The translations under genes and the position numbers were made by a program. 64,000 nt of DNA, from assembly GCA_022606135.1 (NCBI GenBank), contig JABYQN010000002.1:2356001-2420000 (forward strand). Reading direction: 5' to 3'. Below the pieces are notes generated by a model. It searched no databases, was not told the origin of the DNA, and saw nothing but the letters and a program-made list of their open reading frames with translations. Below are positions 1 to 10,800 of this stretch, piece by piece (the first letter of the stretch is position 1; every line of letters starts with the position of its first letter). Source of the stretch: Fomes fomentarius (taxonomy: Eukaryota; Basidiomycota; Agaricomycetes; Polyporales; Polyporaceae).

Positions 1-1354
1 ACAAGCGGGAGGGTCTTGTGCGGATCGGAAAACGTCTGATCAAAGGTGTGTCCCTATTCATATGTCATACGAAACACTGCGGTCTCAACCCACGTGCACA
101 GATATCGATATGGGTAATCTGAGTGTATCATGGCAGAAGTCCTTCCACGAAGACAACGTCGTAGGTCGAGAAGATGGCTCGGACGTCATGGCGCTATCAG
201 CATTCCTACTGTCCTCGCTTCCCAGTCACGTTGACCGCAAGCTCCTTGTGAAGGAAATGTGGGACAGTGGCGCCGAGGTCATGGTCAGTACATGGCGTTT
301 TGTGGCATGACGTGTGCATGAGTATTGAATCCCTTGAAAATGTCTCTTAGGTCCTCATAGACCATAACTTTGAGTTCATTGCGGAGGCAAGAGAGCAGCT
401 CCTGAAGCTTGGTCGTAAGGAGCTTGAAGACCCCTCATCAACTGAAGTGCAACTCAGAGGGGCTCATGTCATCGCTCCAGTATGTGGCTTCTCTTCATCG
501 GTATGGCGCTCTTATGTATCGCCTTGCAGTGTCCTCATGACGGCGCGTGTCCCTTGTATCAACCGGGGTATGGAAAACTGCAGTGCAGCTACACACAGCG
601 GATGCAACGTCCTGAGTTTGTTCGTAAGACAAAACACTCCGGGACCGGTCATGAAAACATGGACTACTCCTACGTGGTGATCCGAAGGGGTCCTCGGCCA
701 CAACCAGCGACAACGAAGACTGGCCGGATCGGAGATGTTGGCAGACGCGAGCTGGCCAAGCAAGGATCCGGATCGGCTCGGACAGAGTTGTTCCTCGAGA
801 GCGATCATCCACATGAGCCTGAGAATGGTCAACCTGCTCTCGACGATGCCGAGCTCGAATTGAACAATGACATGATTGCCGTCAACTCCGACGGAACAAC
901 CGCAGCGTTGAGACGAGAGGCCTACAGCTGGCCGCGACTGGTCTTCTCACCATTGAAGCGTAGCGGGCACATTATCCTAGACGGTTGTACGGCAGAGGGA
1001 AAGTCTCGTGGTCGTTACTGGTCGTCTCGCGACGTTGACACTTACATCTCTACAGGCCAGATCATGCGGATGACAATTCCCAAGTCACAAGGAAAGCAAC
1101 CCTTCTACGACGCGCGGAAATCAAATTGGGGCGATATATTTCCCCATGAACCCAAAAATCCTCCCCAGGTACGGCATCAACCTGCACGGCCAGGACACAT
1201 GCCTACACAAGGTCAAGACATTGGCAAACGGAGGCATCTGCGACCAAATGGGAAGAAGGCGAGTTATGGTCAGCTCGCAGAGGACATCAAGGAACGCAGA
1301 AAACATCAGCGACGAGCAAGGCGATTAGCAGACGCGTTTGACGACGACGACTAG
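1..1354 (+). CDS. RSM22: Mitochondrial ribosome assembly factor RSM22/METTL17 (5' partial)
   Basis: C-terminal part of an Rsm22/METTL17 family protein, a methyltransferase-like factor of the mitochondrial small ribosomal subunit. The window opens inside an exon reading KREGLVRIGKRLIK, which ends near base 49. It splices to the exon reading DIDMGNLSVSW from about base 100. Further introns lie at about 282-351 (after GAEVM) and 480-528 (between HVIAP and CPHDGACPL). The family signatures CPHDGACPL, GYGKLQCSYTQR, VRKTKH, SYVVIRRGPRP and DARKSNWGDIFP are all visible. Cysteines in CPHDGAC, in KLQC and in LDGC sit where the Fe-S ligands described for METTL17/Rsm22 would be expected; that match is inferred from spacing. 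The protein ends in a basic stretch followed by a short run of Asp before TAG. The methyltransferase core lies upstream of the window. Convergent with the uL1m gene, with about 170 bases between stop codons. Confidence 0.9.
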
Positions 1355-1521
1355 TTCCCTTTGCACCGTTATCATGTAGACACATGCCACATTCAGCTGT
1401 ATCCAAAGACCTCATCTCTTAATGGCACCCCACTCTCCTTCGATTCGAGATCATCACACGGCTGAAAGAAACTGGGACAAGCATGACTGTGTATTAAATG
1501 ATGAGTGTAAGTGATCTACGT

Positions 1522-2670
1522 TTATGCGTCCAAGATCTGTATACTCGGTCCCTGTCGGGTGCTCAGAAGGACACGAGTGATGGCATTAACTGTAGGTACG
1601 CATAAGCGAAGCCAGACCAAGGGTTAGGTAATACATACCCGGCTTTTGGCTTGTCTCTTTCTTGTTTCCATCAGCTTGAGGGTCACGAATGTTGCCCGTA
1701 GCACGCTTCACGACACCAAGGAAATACCGGATATTCTTGACGACGTCCGGCACAGCGAAATGCATCTACATATCACGCCATGTCAATCGAAGGAAGCAAT
1801 TCGTTTATATGTATGTTCACCTTAGCAATTGGCTGTCGGATTGTACCTTCCTTGTCGCCCTTCCATTCAGCCGTGCCCTTCAACCTCCGAATGTAACCCG
1901 AGATATCGTCCGTGACAGTGCCCCTACGTTCTGAAGGCATTAACCCACGAGGACCAAGCACACGACCAAGACGAGGCGTGATAGGACGAATCAGGGAACG
2001 GCTGCACAGGAAGAGGGTGGCCTGGTAGCGGCCGCTGATGATCTGTTTCACAAAGCGATAAGTAGTACGCCGAGCACGCATATTTGGAGACGAGACGTAC
2101 TCCTTCGACGAGTTCTAGACCACCAACGATATCTGCGCCGGCCTTCTTTGCCTCCTCCGCCTGTCTCCCCTCCGCGAATACCAATATACGGTCCTTAGCC
2201 TGGGCCTTGGTCTCTCGAGGCAAGTCGAAACGGCCTTTAGGAATCGTGGAACCTTTGCCCATCTCCGTCTTGACAACGAGCTCATACGTAGCATTTGGGG
2301 AGGCAACCTCAACGGCCTTCACGCAGAGTGTGAAGTCGTGCCGCGCAGACCAGCATGAACGCGACGTACCCGCAAGACTTCGATAGCATTTGACAATGTC
2401 ATCTTCTCGCTGTCATAGATGTTCTTCGGAGCCTTCTTTGCCCTCTTCCTCTCCTTTGCTGCAAGCTGCTTCTTGGACAGCGTCGGAAGCTTCTTCTCTC
2501 GACGAGCGAGGATGGCAGGTGTGTAGTGGAACTTCCTGTGAGGTGTCTGCCTCTGCATGTAACGGTGAGCCTAGACGAGCCTCCCGCTACAAAGGGCATC
2601 ATACCAGCAGTTGTATCGTTCCACTACATTGTCGACAACGCGCAGCGAGTTGCAGAACAGACAGGGACAT
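1522..2670 (-). CDS. MRPL1: Mitochondrial large-subunit ribosomal protein uL1m (MRPL1)
   Basis: Ribosomal protein L1 of the mitochondrial large subunit, part of the L1 stalk. Six exons were joined by eye and give about 293 residues: MSLSVLQLAA..TIQLL, RQTPHRKFHYTPA..EVLR, AVEVASPNATYEL..LVEG, IISGRYQ..QPIAK, MHFAVPDVV..QKP and VNAITRVLLSTRQG..ILDA. L1 hallmarks are TEMGKG, the block GRVLGPRGLMPSERRGTV, and the C-terminal NAITRVLLSTRQGPSIQI. The start at 2670 gives a basic, Ser/Arg-containing N-terminus and a lysine-rich linker, as expected for mitochondrial import. The first intron (GTATGA..GCAG) falls after codon 22. All introns are roughly 50 bases with GT-AG ends. Its neighbours RSM22 and mL40 also serve the mitoribosome. 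Confidence 0.93.
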
Positions 2671-4628
2671 CTGAGTGACGGTGAGAGCGTAAGTAGTCCA
2701 GGGCGGGCGTCATAACAAACTCCTCCGACAATATCCAGAAAAGGCAATTCTGAGCCACAGACTCGTGCAGTGCAGCTTGGCTAACTTACATCCCCCTCCC
2801 TCATTCAGTCCACACCGCCGAAATCATCATATATAATGTTGACAACAGATTGGTATCAAAGTCTCTCATCGATTTTCGTCAAATCAAAATAGAGTTGTGG
2901 CCATTGGTAGCCGGCGGCATCGAGCGGCTGAACAGTGGGTCTACTACTACTTACTGGTACTTACTAGTAGCCTTCGAAAGAAGAAGAGCTTCTTTCTTAT
3001 GTGACGTATAATATGGCTCGAGCACATGGCTGGGCTCTGACCACCCTAGCAGAGCGCATGACTGCATGATATGATATGATGGTGTGGCACTGGCGGTGAT
3101 GATACTACCCTAGAATAACGCCACGAAAACGGAATGGGTCCATGAAAGCACAGTTCCTATTGAAAAGGCGGTGTCACTAGCAATTCAGCCACTACACGGG
3201 AACTGGTACCATCTGACGTGTCATTTTTCAAAAGTTTCAGACACACAGCTGGACGCACACACTCGACAGGGGGCGAGACATATGTTGAACCTAGTACGTC
3301 CATTCTCCCTCAATCGGACGCCATGCCACAGTCGAGCGTCCAGGCAACTCCGTCAAGTCCATCCAAACAATGCCGGTTCTATCAGAGATTCCATGCAACC
3401 ATGAGACCATTACTGGAAGCTGTTACTCACTGATAGTTCCAGCCGGGCGAACAACGAATCCGGAGGGTACGATGCGCCGGGCGCGTATCGAAGCTGAAGC
3501 AAGGCAACTTTTCCACTGCAAGCATCAGAATTATGCTGTCACTCCAACACGGTCTTGTGAGTCAATATCAAGGGTCCTACCCCCTATCTCTAACCGTGAA
3601 GTGAGACGTACGTTGAATTGTTTGGCAGAGGAGGACTGCGGACTTTCGCTGTCCAACGGAAGAACGTTCCCCACTAAGGCCCGGTGGCCAAGTGGGTCAC
3701 GACCGGTGGTCTCAATCGAGGGCAAACCGGAATGGCTATGGGACGGATGATGAGAACCAAGAGAGGGCCAGACTGCGAACACCCGGAACGCCGACCCATG
3801 GATACCCCGTGCTCCTGGGTGGATTTCCCAAAGACCGGAGATTTTGCGTAAGCTTCGCTGAAAGCGCAACTTCATTTCGGAGCCACTCACTCAGCAACGT
3901 GTTGAAAGCGAACTACAAAGTTGGCCAAAGCGCCGCTTGAGCGAGTATATGGCTGTTTCTAGCATTCCGAAGCATTTATCGGATAGAACGGTACGCGAGC
4001 ATGGGAATAGGACAATTATGGTCCAGAGAGACTACACATCCATCGATGTGCCGAATGTTATCGCGTATACCGAGTCCATTCCTGCTCGTGGCCGATATCA
4101 TAGGGCCTGAGACTGTGCAAGTATGACGTGCACTGACGTACAATCACAAACAAAAGGAGAGAGCGGCGGTAACAGCTTACTCAATCACTGTTGGACGTAC
4201 CACACTTCCTCTGACCATTGAAGCTCCGGATGGACGTGCGCGCGTCGGAGCCTCCCGCCTACATACACTGGTGCCAATACTTATTCTTAAGCTTGATAGA
4301 AGGGTCGGGAGACAATAGCAATAGAATTGAGAACTATTCTCAGGATACTCGAGAGAGTATCATCGATGATTGAGGGAGTATCTTTTGAGCCATAGACAAC
4401 ATGAGCAGTTGAGAGGAATGATGTTGGGATTTGTGGTCGCCATAGGTCTGGGGGGAAATGTCCAGTACTTACCTCTACACTTGAGTTCCTGCCACTGCCA
4501 GATCCTCCGCGCGCGCTTTCCAATGCAATGACCATTCCGAAAGCAGGCGCCTGACGTGTGGGGGACGCGCCAGCGGAGTCTCAAAAGTTATCCGCAACCG
4601 CAACTTCCACATCCTCCTTGCCAGCACG
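2671..4628. other. Intergenic, no supported gene
   Basis: About 2 kb between the uL1m and mL40 starts. Both genes are transcribed outwards, so this contains both promoters. Open frames of up to about 125 codons occur on both strands around 3370-3890, but none matches a family I recognise. They overlap each other and show no exon-like conserved motif. A short ATGATATGATATG run lies near 3065. No tRNA or transposon signature was found. Confidence 0.6.
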
Positions 4629-5189
4629 ATGTCCTCATCACTGCTCGCTGGGCTCAGTAAACAAAAGCTCTCGCTGCGCGTCTCGCAGACTTCAGTGCGG
4701 TACGCCGGCAGGCAAGAATCCGGCGGGGACCCTAAGAACGACATCATCCGCCGTGCCCTCTACCCCTCCAACATTCGCAACCGTCCCTCACCGGTGGGCA
4801 CCTGGCGGCCAGACGTCGGACGGCGGCTACAACGCGCAATTCCCTCCGTACAGGCACACGAGACGATCGAACGCGCATGGTTCCTACACCAGCGACATGT
4901 ACGCCGCGCGCGTGCGGCCGAGCTCAAACGCAAGTTCGAGTCCGTGCGTAACGCGATGGAGACTCTGCGACAGGTCGGGCCTGAATTGTATGAGGAGGCG
5001 ATCAAGGAGGAGGACCCGAGGGCGCGGAGTGCGACAGAGACGGAGTTGCTGAAAACGCTCAAGGGTCCGGAGAAGAAGGCGGTGGAGGCGAGGATACGAG
5101 GGTTGTTCCCGCGCGAGTTGCGCATACCGACCGATACACCACCAAGGAATGGCTGGATCTATGACTTCACTCCGATCGTACGCATATGA
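4629..5189 (+). CDS. MRPL40: Mitochondrial large-subunit ribosomal protein mL40 (MRPL40, yeast MRPL28)
   Basis: Intronless 186-codon frame. It encodes the mL40 family protein of the mitochondrial large subunit, which fungal databases often call L28/L40. Recognition rests on the block DPKNDIIRRALYPSNIRN, then RPSPVGTWRPDVGRRLQRA, IPSVQAHETIERAW and a charged helix ELKRKFESVRNAMETLR. The N-terminus MSSSLLAGLSKQKLSLRVSQ is positively charged and Ser-rich and fits a mitochondrial targeting peptide, cleaved before the SVRYAG segment. The C-terminal half is Glu/Lys-rich helix followed by GWIYDFTPIVRI. Length is normal for the family. It is the third mitoribosome gene in the first 5 kb. Confidence 0.92.
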   Translation: MSSSLLAGLSKQKLSLRVSQTSVRYAGRQESGGDPKNDIIRRALYPSNIRNRPSPVGTWRPDVGRRLQRAIPSVQAHETIERAWFLHQRHVRRARAAELKRKFESVRNAMETLRQVGPELYEEAIKEEDPRARSATETELLKTLKGPEKKAVEARIRGLFPRELRIPTDTPPRNGWIYDFTPIVRI

Positions 5190-5520
5190 TTATGGTATGT
5201 GGCCTCTGTTTGGCATAGGAAACACAGTGAGACTTATGTCCTTTCAGTCGCAGTGCTAAGCTTCTTAATTCGCCTCTCCGCGCTTCATCGCCGTAAACAA
5301 ACTGGTTAATCCATGACATCCCTCTCTGAATCTTGCACCATGTCATCAGTATGATCGAAGTGATATAAACGGTCAGGCAAGTACCCGTTGTGTTTCCAAA
5401 ATGAATGCATTCGGTGGAACAAGTACAAGATATGATTGACTTGGGATAAGTGATGCTACCAGTGGACACAATCGAAAACACAAGCCTAGTACTATGCAGG
5501 TTGCAAGAACACGTTAGTTC
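5190..5520. other. Convergent 3' flank between mL40 and CSN2
   Basis: About 330 bases separating two stop codons. It is AT-richer than the flanking exons and must hold both 3' UTRs and polyadenylation signals. No gene seen. Confidence 0.6.
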
Positions 5521-7560
5521 TCACCACCTATCTGGTCCTGGACCGAAGGCGTCTGACATGCCGAAGCCGAAGTCGCCGCGCGAGCCACTGTGATTCTTGC
5601 CGATAACTGTTGTGTGTATAGAGTCCAGTGCAGCAGTCCATCTCTCCAAAGCGCCGTAGCGCTTCTTCTGCAAGCTATGCCTAAAAGTGCATGCATGTTA
5701 GACACATGCGATACTGATACCGGCACCGGTAAAACACTTACTTCGACTCAAGCTCGAGTCGCATAGCGACTTGGTCAATTCGGCCCTCTATCCGACCTTC
5801 CAAAATCAGGCCAATCAGAAGCTCCTCGACCTCGTCAATGTCGACGTTGAGTTGCTGTAATACAATATTAATTTGATCTGGCAAAGAGCCGTATCGGACC
5901 CATACCTTGGCCAAGAACGTCAACTCGAGACGGGTGTAAGGCTTGATAAGGTCGATGAGGTACTGTGTGCGTAAACTGCGCAGAAGCTCCCCTATATATG
6001 ATCGAATGAAGGGATCATCCATGATAGTCGCTTTGTTGTCTGCGGAGGACACCATTAAGTGCAACGCATCTTCATGATCAAAGAGAGTGCAAACCTCTCA
6101 AGATCTTCTCAGCGGCATGAACCTCACGACGTTGGTACGCGTCCACGAGGTCGGTCATCGCCTTGATTTGTGGGTCGTTCTTGTAGCTAGGGGCGACGGT
6201 GTAAGGAACATAGGAATAGGACATCATTGTCATTATTGATACTTACGGCTTTGTCTCCTGACTGTCGAACGGGTTGACCTCGCTACCGGTCAGCATGTTG
6301 GCAAGGACAAGATACTTCAGGACTTGGATACGTTGAGGGGAACCAGCTTCGTCGTAGTTCTTGAAGGAATCGAAGAAGTCTTCGCTAGCGCGATTCCATT
6401 GCCCTGCAAAACGTTGTGAGGCCGAGTGCGCGTCAACCTGAAAATATAAACACCTACGTTCACCCATCCACATCTTACCACCGCACTCTTTGATCACGCC
6501 CAGAATTCGTGGATGAGGAATAGCGGAGCGGACAGCGTTAGATGCATTATAAATTTCCTGTTAGCGCGGCAGGTGTCTCAATGATACAGGGAGAAGGGGG
6601 AAGGGAGTGTGAAGAGACGCGACCTTGAGCTTCTTATAGTTCTTCCTCTCATTATGCATCTGGATCTCAAGTGCATAGATCTCCAAGAGCTGGGTACCTT
6701 TCTGAGCCTGATCCTCGCCACTCTCGCCAAGCGTCGATCTGTACAGCTCTTGCAGGATCTAGTCGCAGACACGCATGAGACGGCGAGTTCATCCGGTCGA
6801 TTTGTTCAAATGCAAACCTTCTGCAGGCGGCCATACTCCTTGCGATCGAGCCAGAGTTTCGCAAGCTTGAGATTTGTCTTTGCTGATAGCCGCTGGACGA
6901 CGGAGGTTCAGCATTCATGCCAGCGAACGAAGATGACGTCGCTAACATCGTTCCTTGCCTCGGCAAGTGCAACCTTGGTCGCCTCATAGAACCGCTCGAG
7001 AATATTGACCTCTACCGGGCCGGTCTTACCACCACCAACATAGTCCAAGATACTGTTGATGGTTTTCTCGGCATAGTTGCGAGTCACGGCGGACTTGGTG
7101 TATGATAGTAACTCCGTGTATGTCTTCAAAGCATCTGCCGGTCTGTTCAGCACGAGAAAAAGCAGCTTTGTGGACTGTTTCAAGGCCTTGAATCCCCTAG
7201 CAGGCGGTCACTACGCTACCCCATGGAATGAGAGAAATAAAGATATACCAATCTCCCTTCTCCTGCTCTTGTTCTACTATTGCACGGAACTCCTTCAGTG
7301 CTTGTTCAGGATTGTCTTCCTTCTTGGCTGTGTTCCGGTGAGCATGCGCCGCAGTGAAGCGACCTGCACCATACTCACATTTCGCAGTATAGTACATATT
7401 CTCAACGTCCGCGCTACCCGCATCGTTGCCATCGTCGTCGGAGTAGTCGAAGCCGTAGTCCTGTAATATGGCCTGATGAGTGATCCTAATATAGGTCCTT
7501 GGACGGAGTATTGACCTCGTCGTCGCTTCCTTGCATGTAATCGGCATCATCGTCATCCAT
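5521..7560 (-). CDS. CSN2: COP9 signalosome subunit 2 (CSN2)
   Basis: PCI-domain scaffold subunit of the COP9 signalosome, which removes NEDD8 from cullin-RING ligases. The start at 7560 gives an acidic N-terminus ([17 protein letters not shown]), then [10 protein letters not shown] and ENMYYTAK, as in animal CSN2. Exons then read [15 protein letters not shown] (the splice is inferred), [110 protein letters not shown] and [14 protein letters not shown]-like helical repeats occupy most of the protein and the PCI winged helix lies near residues 330-430. A spliced last exon [15 protein letters not shown] ends in a Gly-rich, fungal-specific tail with stop at 5521-5523. At least seven short introns. 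It shares a compact divergent promoter with FAB1. Confidence 0.95.
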
Positions 7561-7849
7561 GGTGAGTAGAGTACGCTACAAATAGTGAAGAAGAAGCGAC
7601 AACGAGTAGAACAGAGACGGCGAGGGGAGAAGATGAAGTGTGGCGCAGAGAGGAACTTGCGCAAGCGGCCTGTCAGTTCGCGTCGCGTGATTGACGCGTT
7701 GACCAGATATGGAAGGGCTAACTATACTATCACGTCAGACTCAAGAGTCCTCCGACTCCTCGCTCGCTCGGCTACGCTTCGCTCCTCCACCATTCACCTC
7801 CGCTTCATGTCGACACGACTCCCATAACTCTCTTCTCCCACTGATAATC
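7561..7849. promoter_or_regulatory. Bidirectional promoter, CSN2 / FAB1
   Basis: Only 289 bases separate the divergent ATGs of CSN2 (7560, minus) and FAB1 (7850, plus), so both core promoters and 5' UTRs must lie here. It contains a pyrimidine-rich stretch just before the FAB1 start. No clear TATA box was seen. Confidence 0.5.
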
Positions 7850-10800
7850 ATGGACTCCTCCACTGATTCCCTCTCAAACCCCGCGCAGAGTGCCCACTCC
7901 TCTAGGTCCACCAAGATCGTGGACGATGTCACTAGTCTCACCTCCTTTAACCCCTTCTCGGAAGAGGATGAACATGATCAGTCTTCGTACGCTCTTGTCT
8001 CCTCTATCTTCTCCAAGGTCAAGAATACCCTCTCTGCCCCTCTATCCTCCGCCGGACCCTCTGCAGCACCAACATATCCCAGCGCAGCTCCTGAGAGAGC
8101 AGCTCCGGAGCAGCGTCGACCTTCACTTCAGTATTCCAACTCCAATCAATCCAACAAGTCCGGCGGAGACAGATCCCACCCTTTCAGCATCGTTGCTTCG
8201 AATCCAGCCCCACCACTCGTTTCCCTCACTCCAGTAGTGTCAGAAACCCCCTCTTATGCCGGGGAGTATGATCGACCATCGTCCCGCGGCGACGGCTACT
8301 ACGGATCCGAGACTCTGGATGGTGGCGGTTACGCTATCCCTGGTTTCCCCATCCAAGACAGTGATGCACGTAGTATCCGTACAAATGTCAGCTTGCGCAG
8401 GTCCGCGTCCGTCTCGAAGGTCATTCGCAGGATACGGGGCGAAGGTATGTTAAGAGTCATGTGTCCTTTTTCCCTTCTCCTGATCAGAGTAATTCATCAG
8501 GCTTGTCTCGCAAGTATTGGATGGATGACGAACTTTGCAAGGAATGCTATGACTGCAAGAGCGTCTTCACCACCTGGAGACGCAAGCACCATTGCCGGAT
8601 ATGCGGTATGCGGCCTATATCTTCAACCGGTCGAGTCAAGTTCCTTACCTGCAGTTAACAGGGCAAATATTCTGCTCCCGCTGCGCGTCCAATATCATCA
8701 AAGGCACTCGCTTTGGACAAGACGGCATGGTCAGGATCTGTAATCTGTGCTTGGACAAGCTTGCAAAGGTGGATAACGATGACGATGACGATGACCGACG
8801 GTCTATCATGACATCCACGACCTCTCCTTTCGCAGTACACCAATTAGCATCGGAATCGCATTACAGCCTATCAGCTCATCCGCAATCTCCGTTTGCCGCA
8901 TCTCAGTTGTTCGGTCGCGATGAGCCATTCAATCTTTTCTCGATAGCGGAGACGAAGAGACCATACTCAGGATCAGAGGACAGTGGCTTCGGTTCTCGTC
9001 CTATGACTCCCTTGGAAGGCTTCGGCACTACCAGATTCATACGCGAGAATCCGGTTCCATTTCGGCGGACCCTGACAGAGGAGGACAAGGACCCCATGGC
9101 GGATAAGTTCCAACGCAACAACTCTCCGGCAGGTGCAGGATCCAAGACGCCCATCGAGTTCCCGGTCACCATGCCGGTAACGGTCCAAGGCGCGACTAGT
9201 ACGGTGCAATTCCCGATAAGCTCTCCCGAGCAGCCTCATTCGGTGGAAAGCCCGGGTGTTGTGAGATCTCGTTTCAACTCTCATGTCGACTTTGATGGAT
9301 CTCCGCCATTCATTCGTAGTCGCGTACAGAGCCGTCTTGGAGACAACTTCAGCGTATCTGTGTATGGAGAGCCTGGATGGCGCACAAGGCGGGAGAGTAC
9401 TGCGTGAGTGCAACGCTAGGCCCTTCCAGACTCAGTAATACTCAGGTTGTTGCACAGCTACGCCCAAGAGCTCAATCTCATATCAATGTTCCACCTCCGT
9501 ATCATGCTGCGACAAATGCTCACGGCCGAGAACATCCCTAATATCCGCGAATGGGAGGAGACGCTGCTCAAGCTCGGGCTGCGCATAGCCCGCGAGTTAA
9601 CCTTCACCGCTCACCCTCATCGTCAAGGAGCGGATATGGACGTTCGTCGATACGTAAAAATCAAGAAGATACCCGGCGGAGCTTCAAGAGACTCCGAGTA
9701 CGTCGACGGCGCAGTGATCACGAAGAATGTCGCACATAAACAGATGTCACGAACCCTACGGAACCCTCGTGTGATGCTGGTGACATTTCCTCTGGAGTTC
9801 CACCGTGTCGAAGGCCAGTACATGCATTTCGGGCAGATCTTTCGCCAGGAGAAGGAGTACCTCAAGAACCTCGCAAGCCGGATCGCGGCTTTGCGACCAC
9901 ATGTGGTCCTCGCGGAAAAGTCTGTTTCTAGGCTCGCTTTGGATGAACTCGCTAATCGTCAAATTGCGGTCGCACGCGCGGTCAAGCCGTCTGCGGTGCA
10001 ATTTGTAGCCCGTATGACACAAGGGGATGTATTCTCGTCCATGGATAAGCTCGCGTTGGAACCACGGCTTGGACACTGTGCCCGCTTCAATCTGCAGACC
10101 TTTGATCATCCTTTGATCCCTGGTAGACGCAAGACGTACATGCGTTTTGAAGGATGCAATAGCGAAATGGGATGCACTATTCTGCTTCGTGGCGGCGACA
10201 TTGAGGTCCTTCGGCGAATCAAGAAGGTTACCCGATTCCTTGCCTTCATCGTTCGGAACTTGAAGCTAGAGACCCATCTCTGGAAAGACTCCGTCATAAC
10301 CTTGCCCCTGTTGACCGCCGATGCCACCCCTCCTACCTACTCCTCCGACGCCACCACGCCTATTGCAGGGTCCGGGTTCTCTGCGGCACATATATCGGCC
10401 TTCACCGAAGATCACTCCGAGAAATCGACAGACCATCCCATTGATGATCTGCCGGATGAAGACGCAGAGCAGATACGCCTGTCCCGGCGCATTCAGGAGT
10501 CTTTGGAGCCATATAGAACAACATTCATATCCGTGTCGGCCACTTTGAGATTCCCTCCCCCGTATCCTATTCGTCGTATGAAGGAGCTCGACGACGAGCT
10601 GATGCGTGTCAAGAGAGAATGGGAGGACGAAGTCATTCGACGTGAGGAACGCGGTAGTTCCCTGCACAAGCCGGAGGACTCCTTGGCGACGATCCAAGTT
10701 ACGGCCTCCACGCCCGATCCTGACGACGTTGCGGCCCAAATCGAGTCTCTCGCAATACCAGACCTCCCGAAGACTCCTACTACAGAGGACGGGGTCGCTG

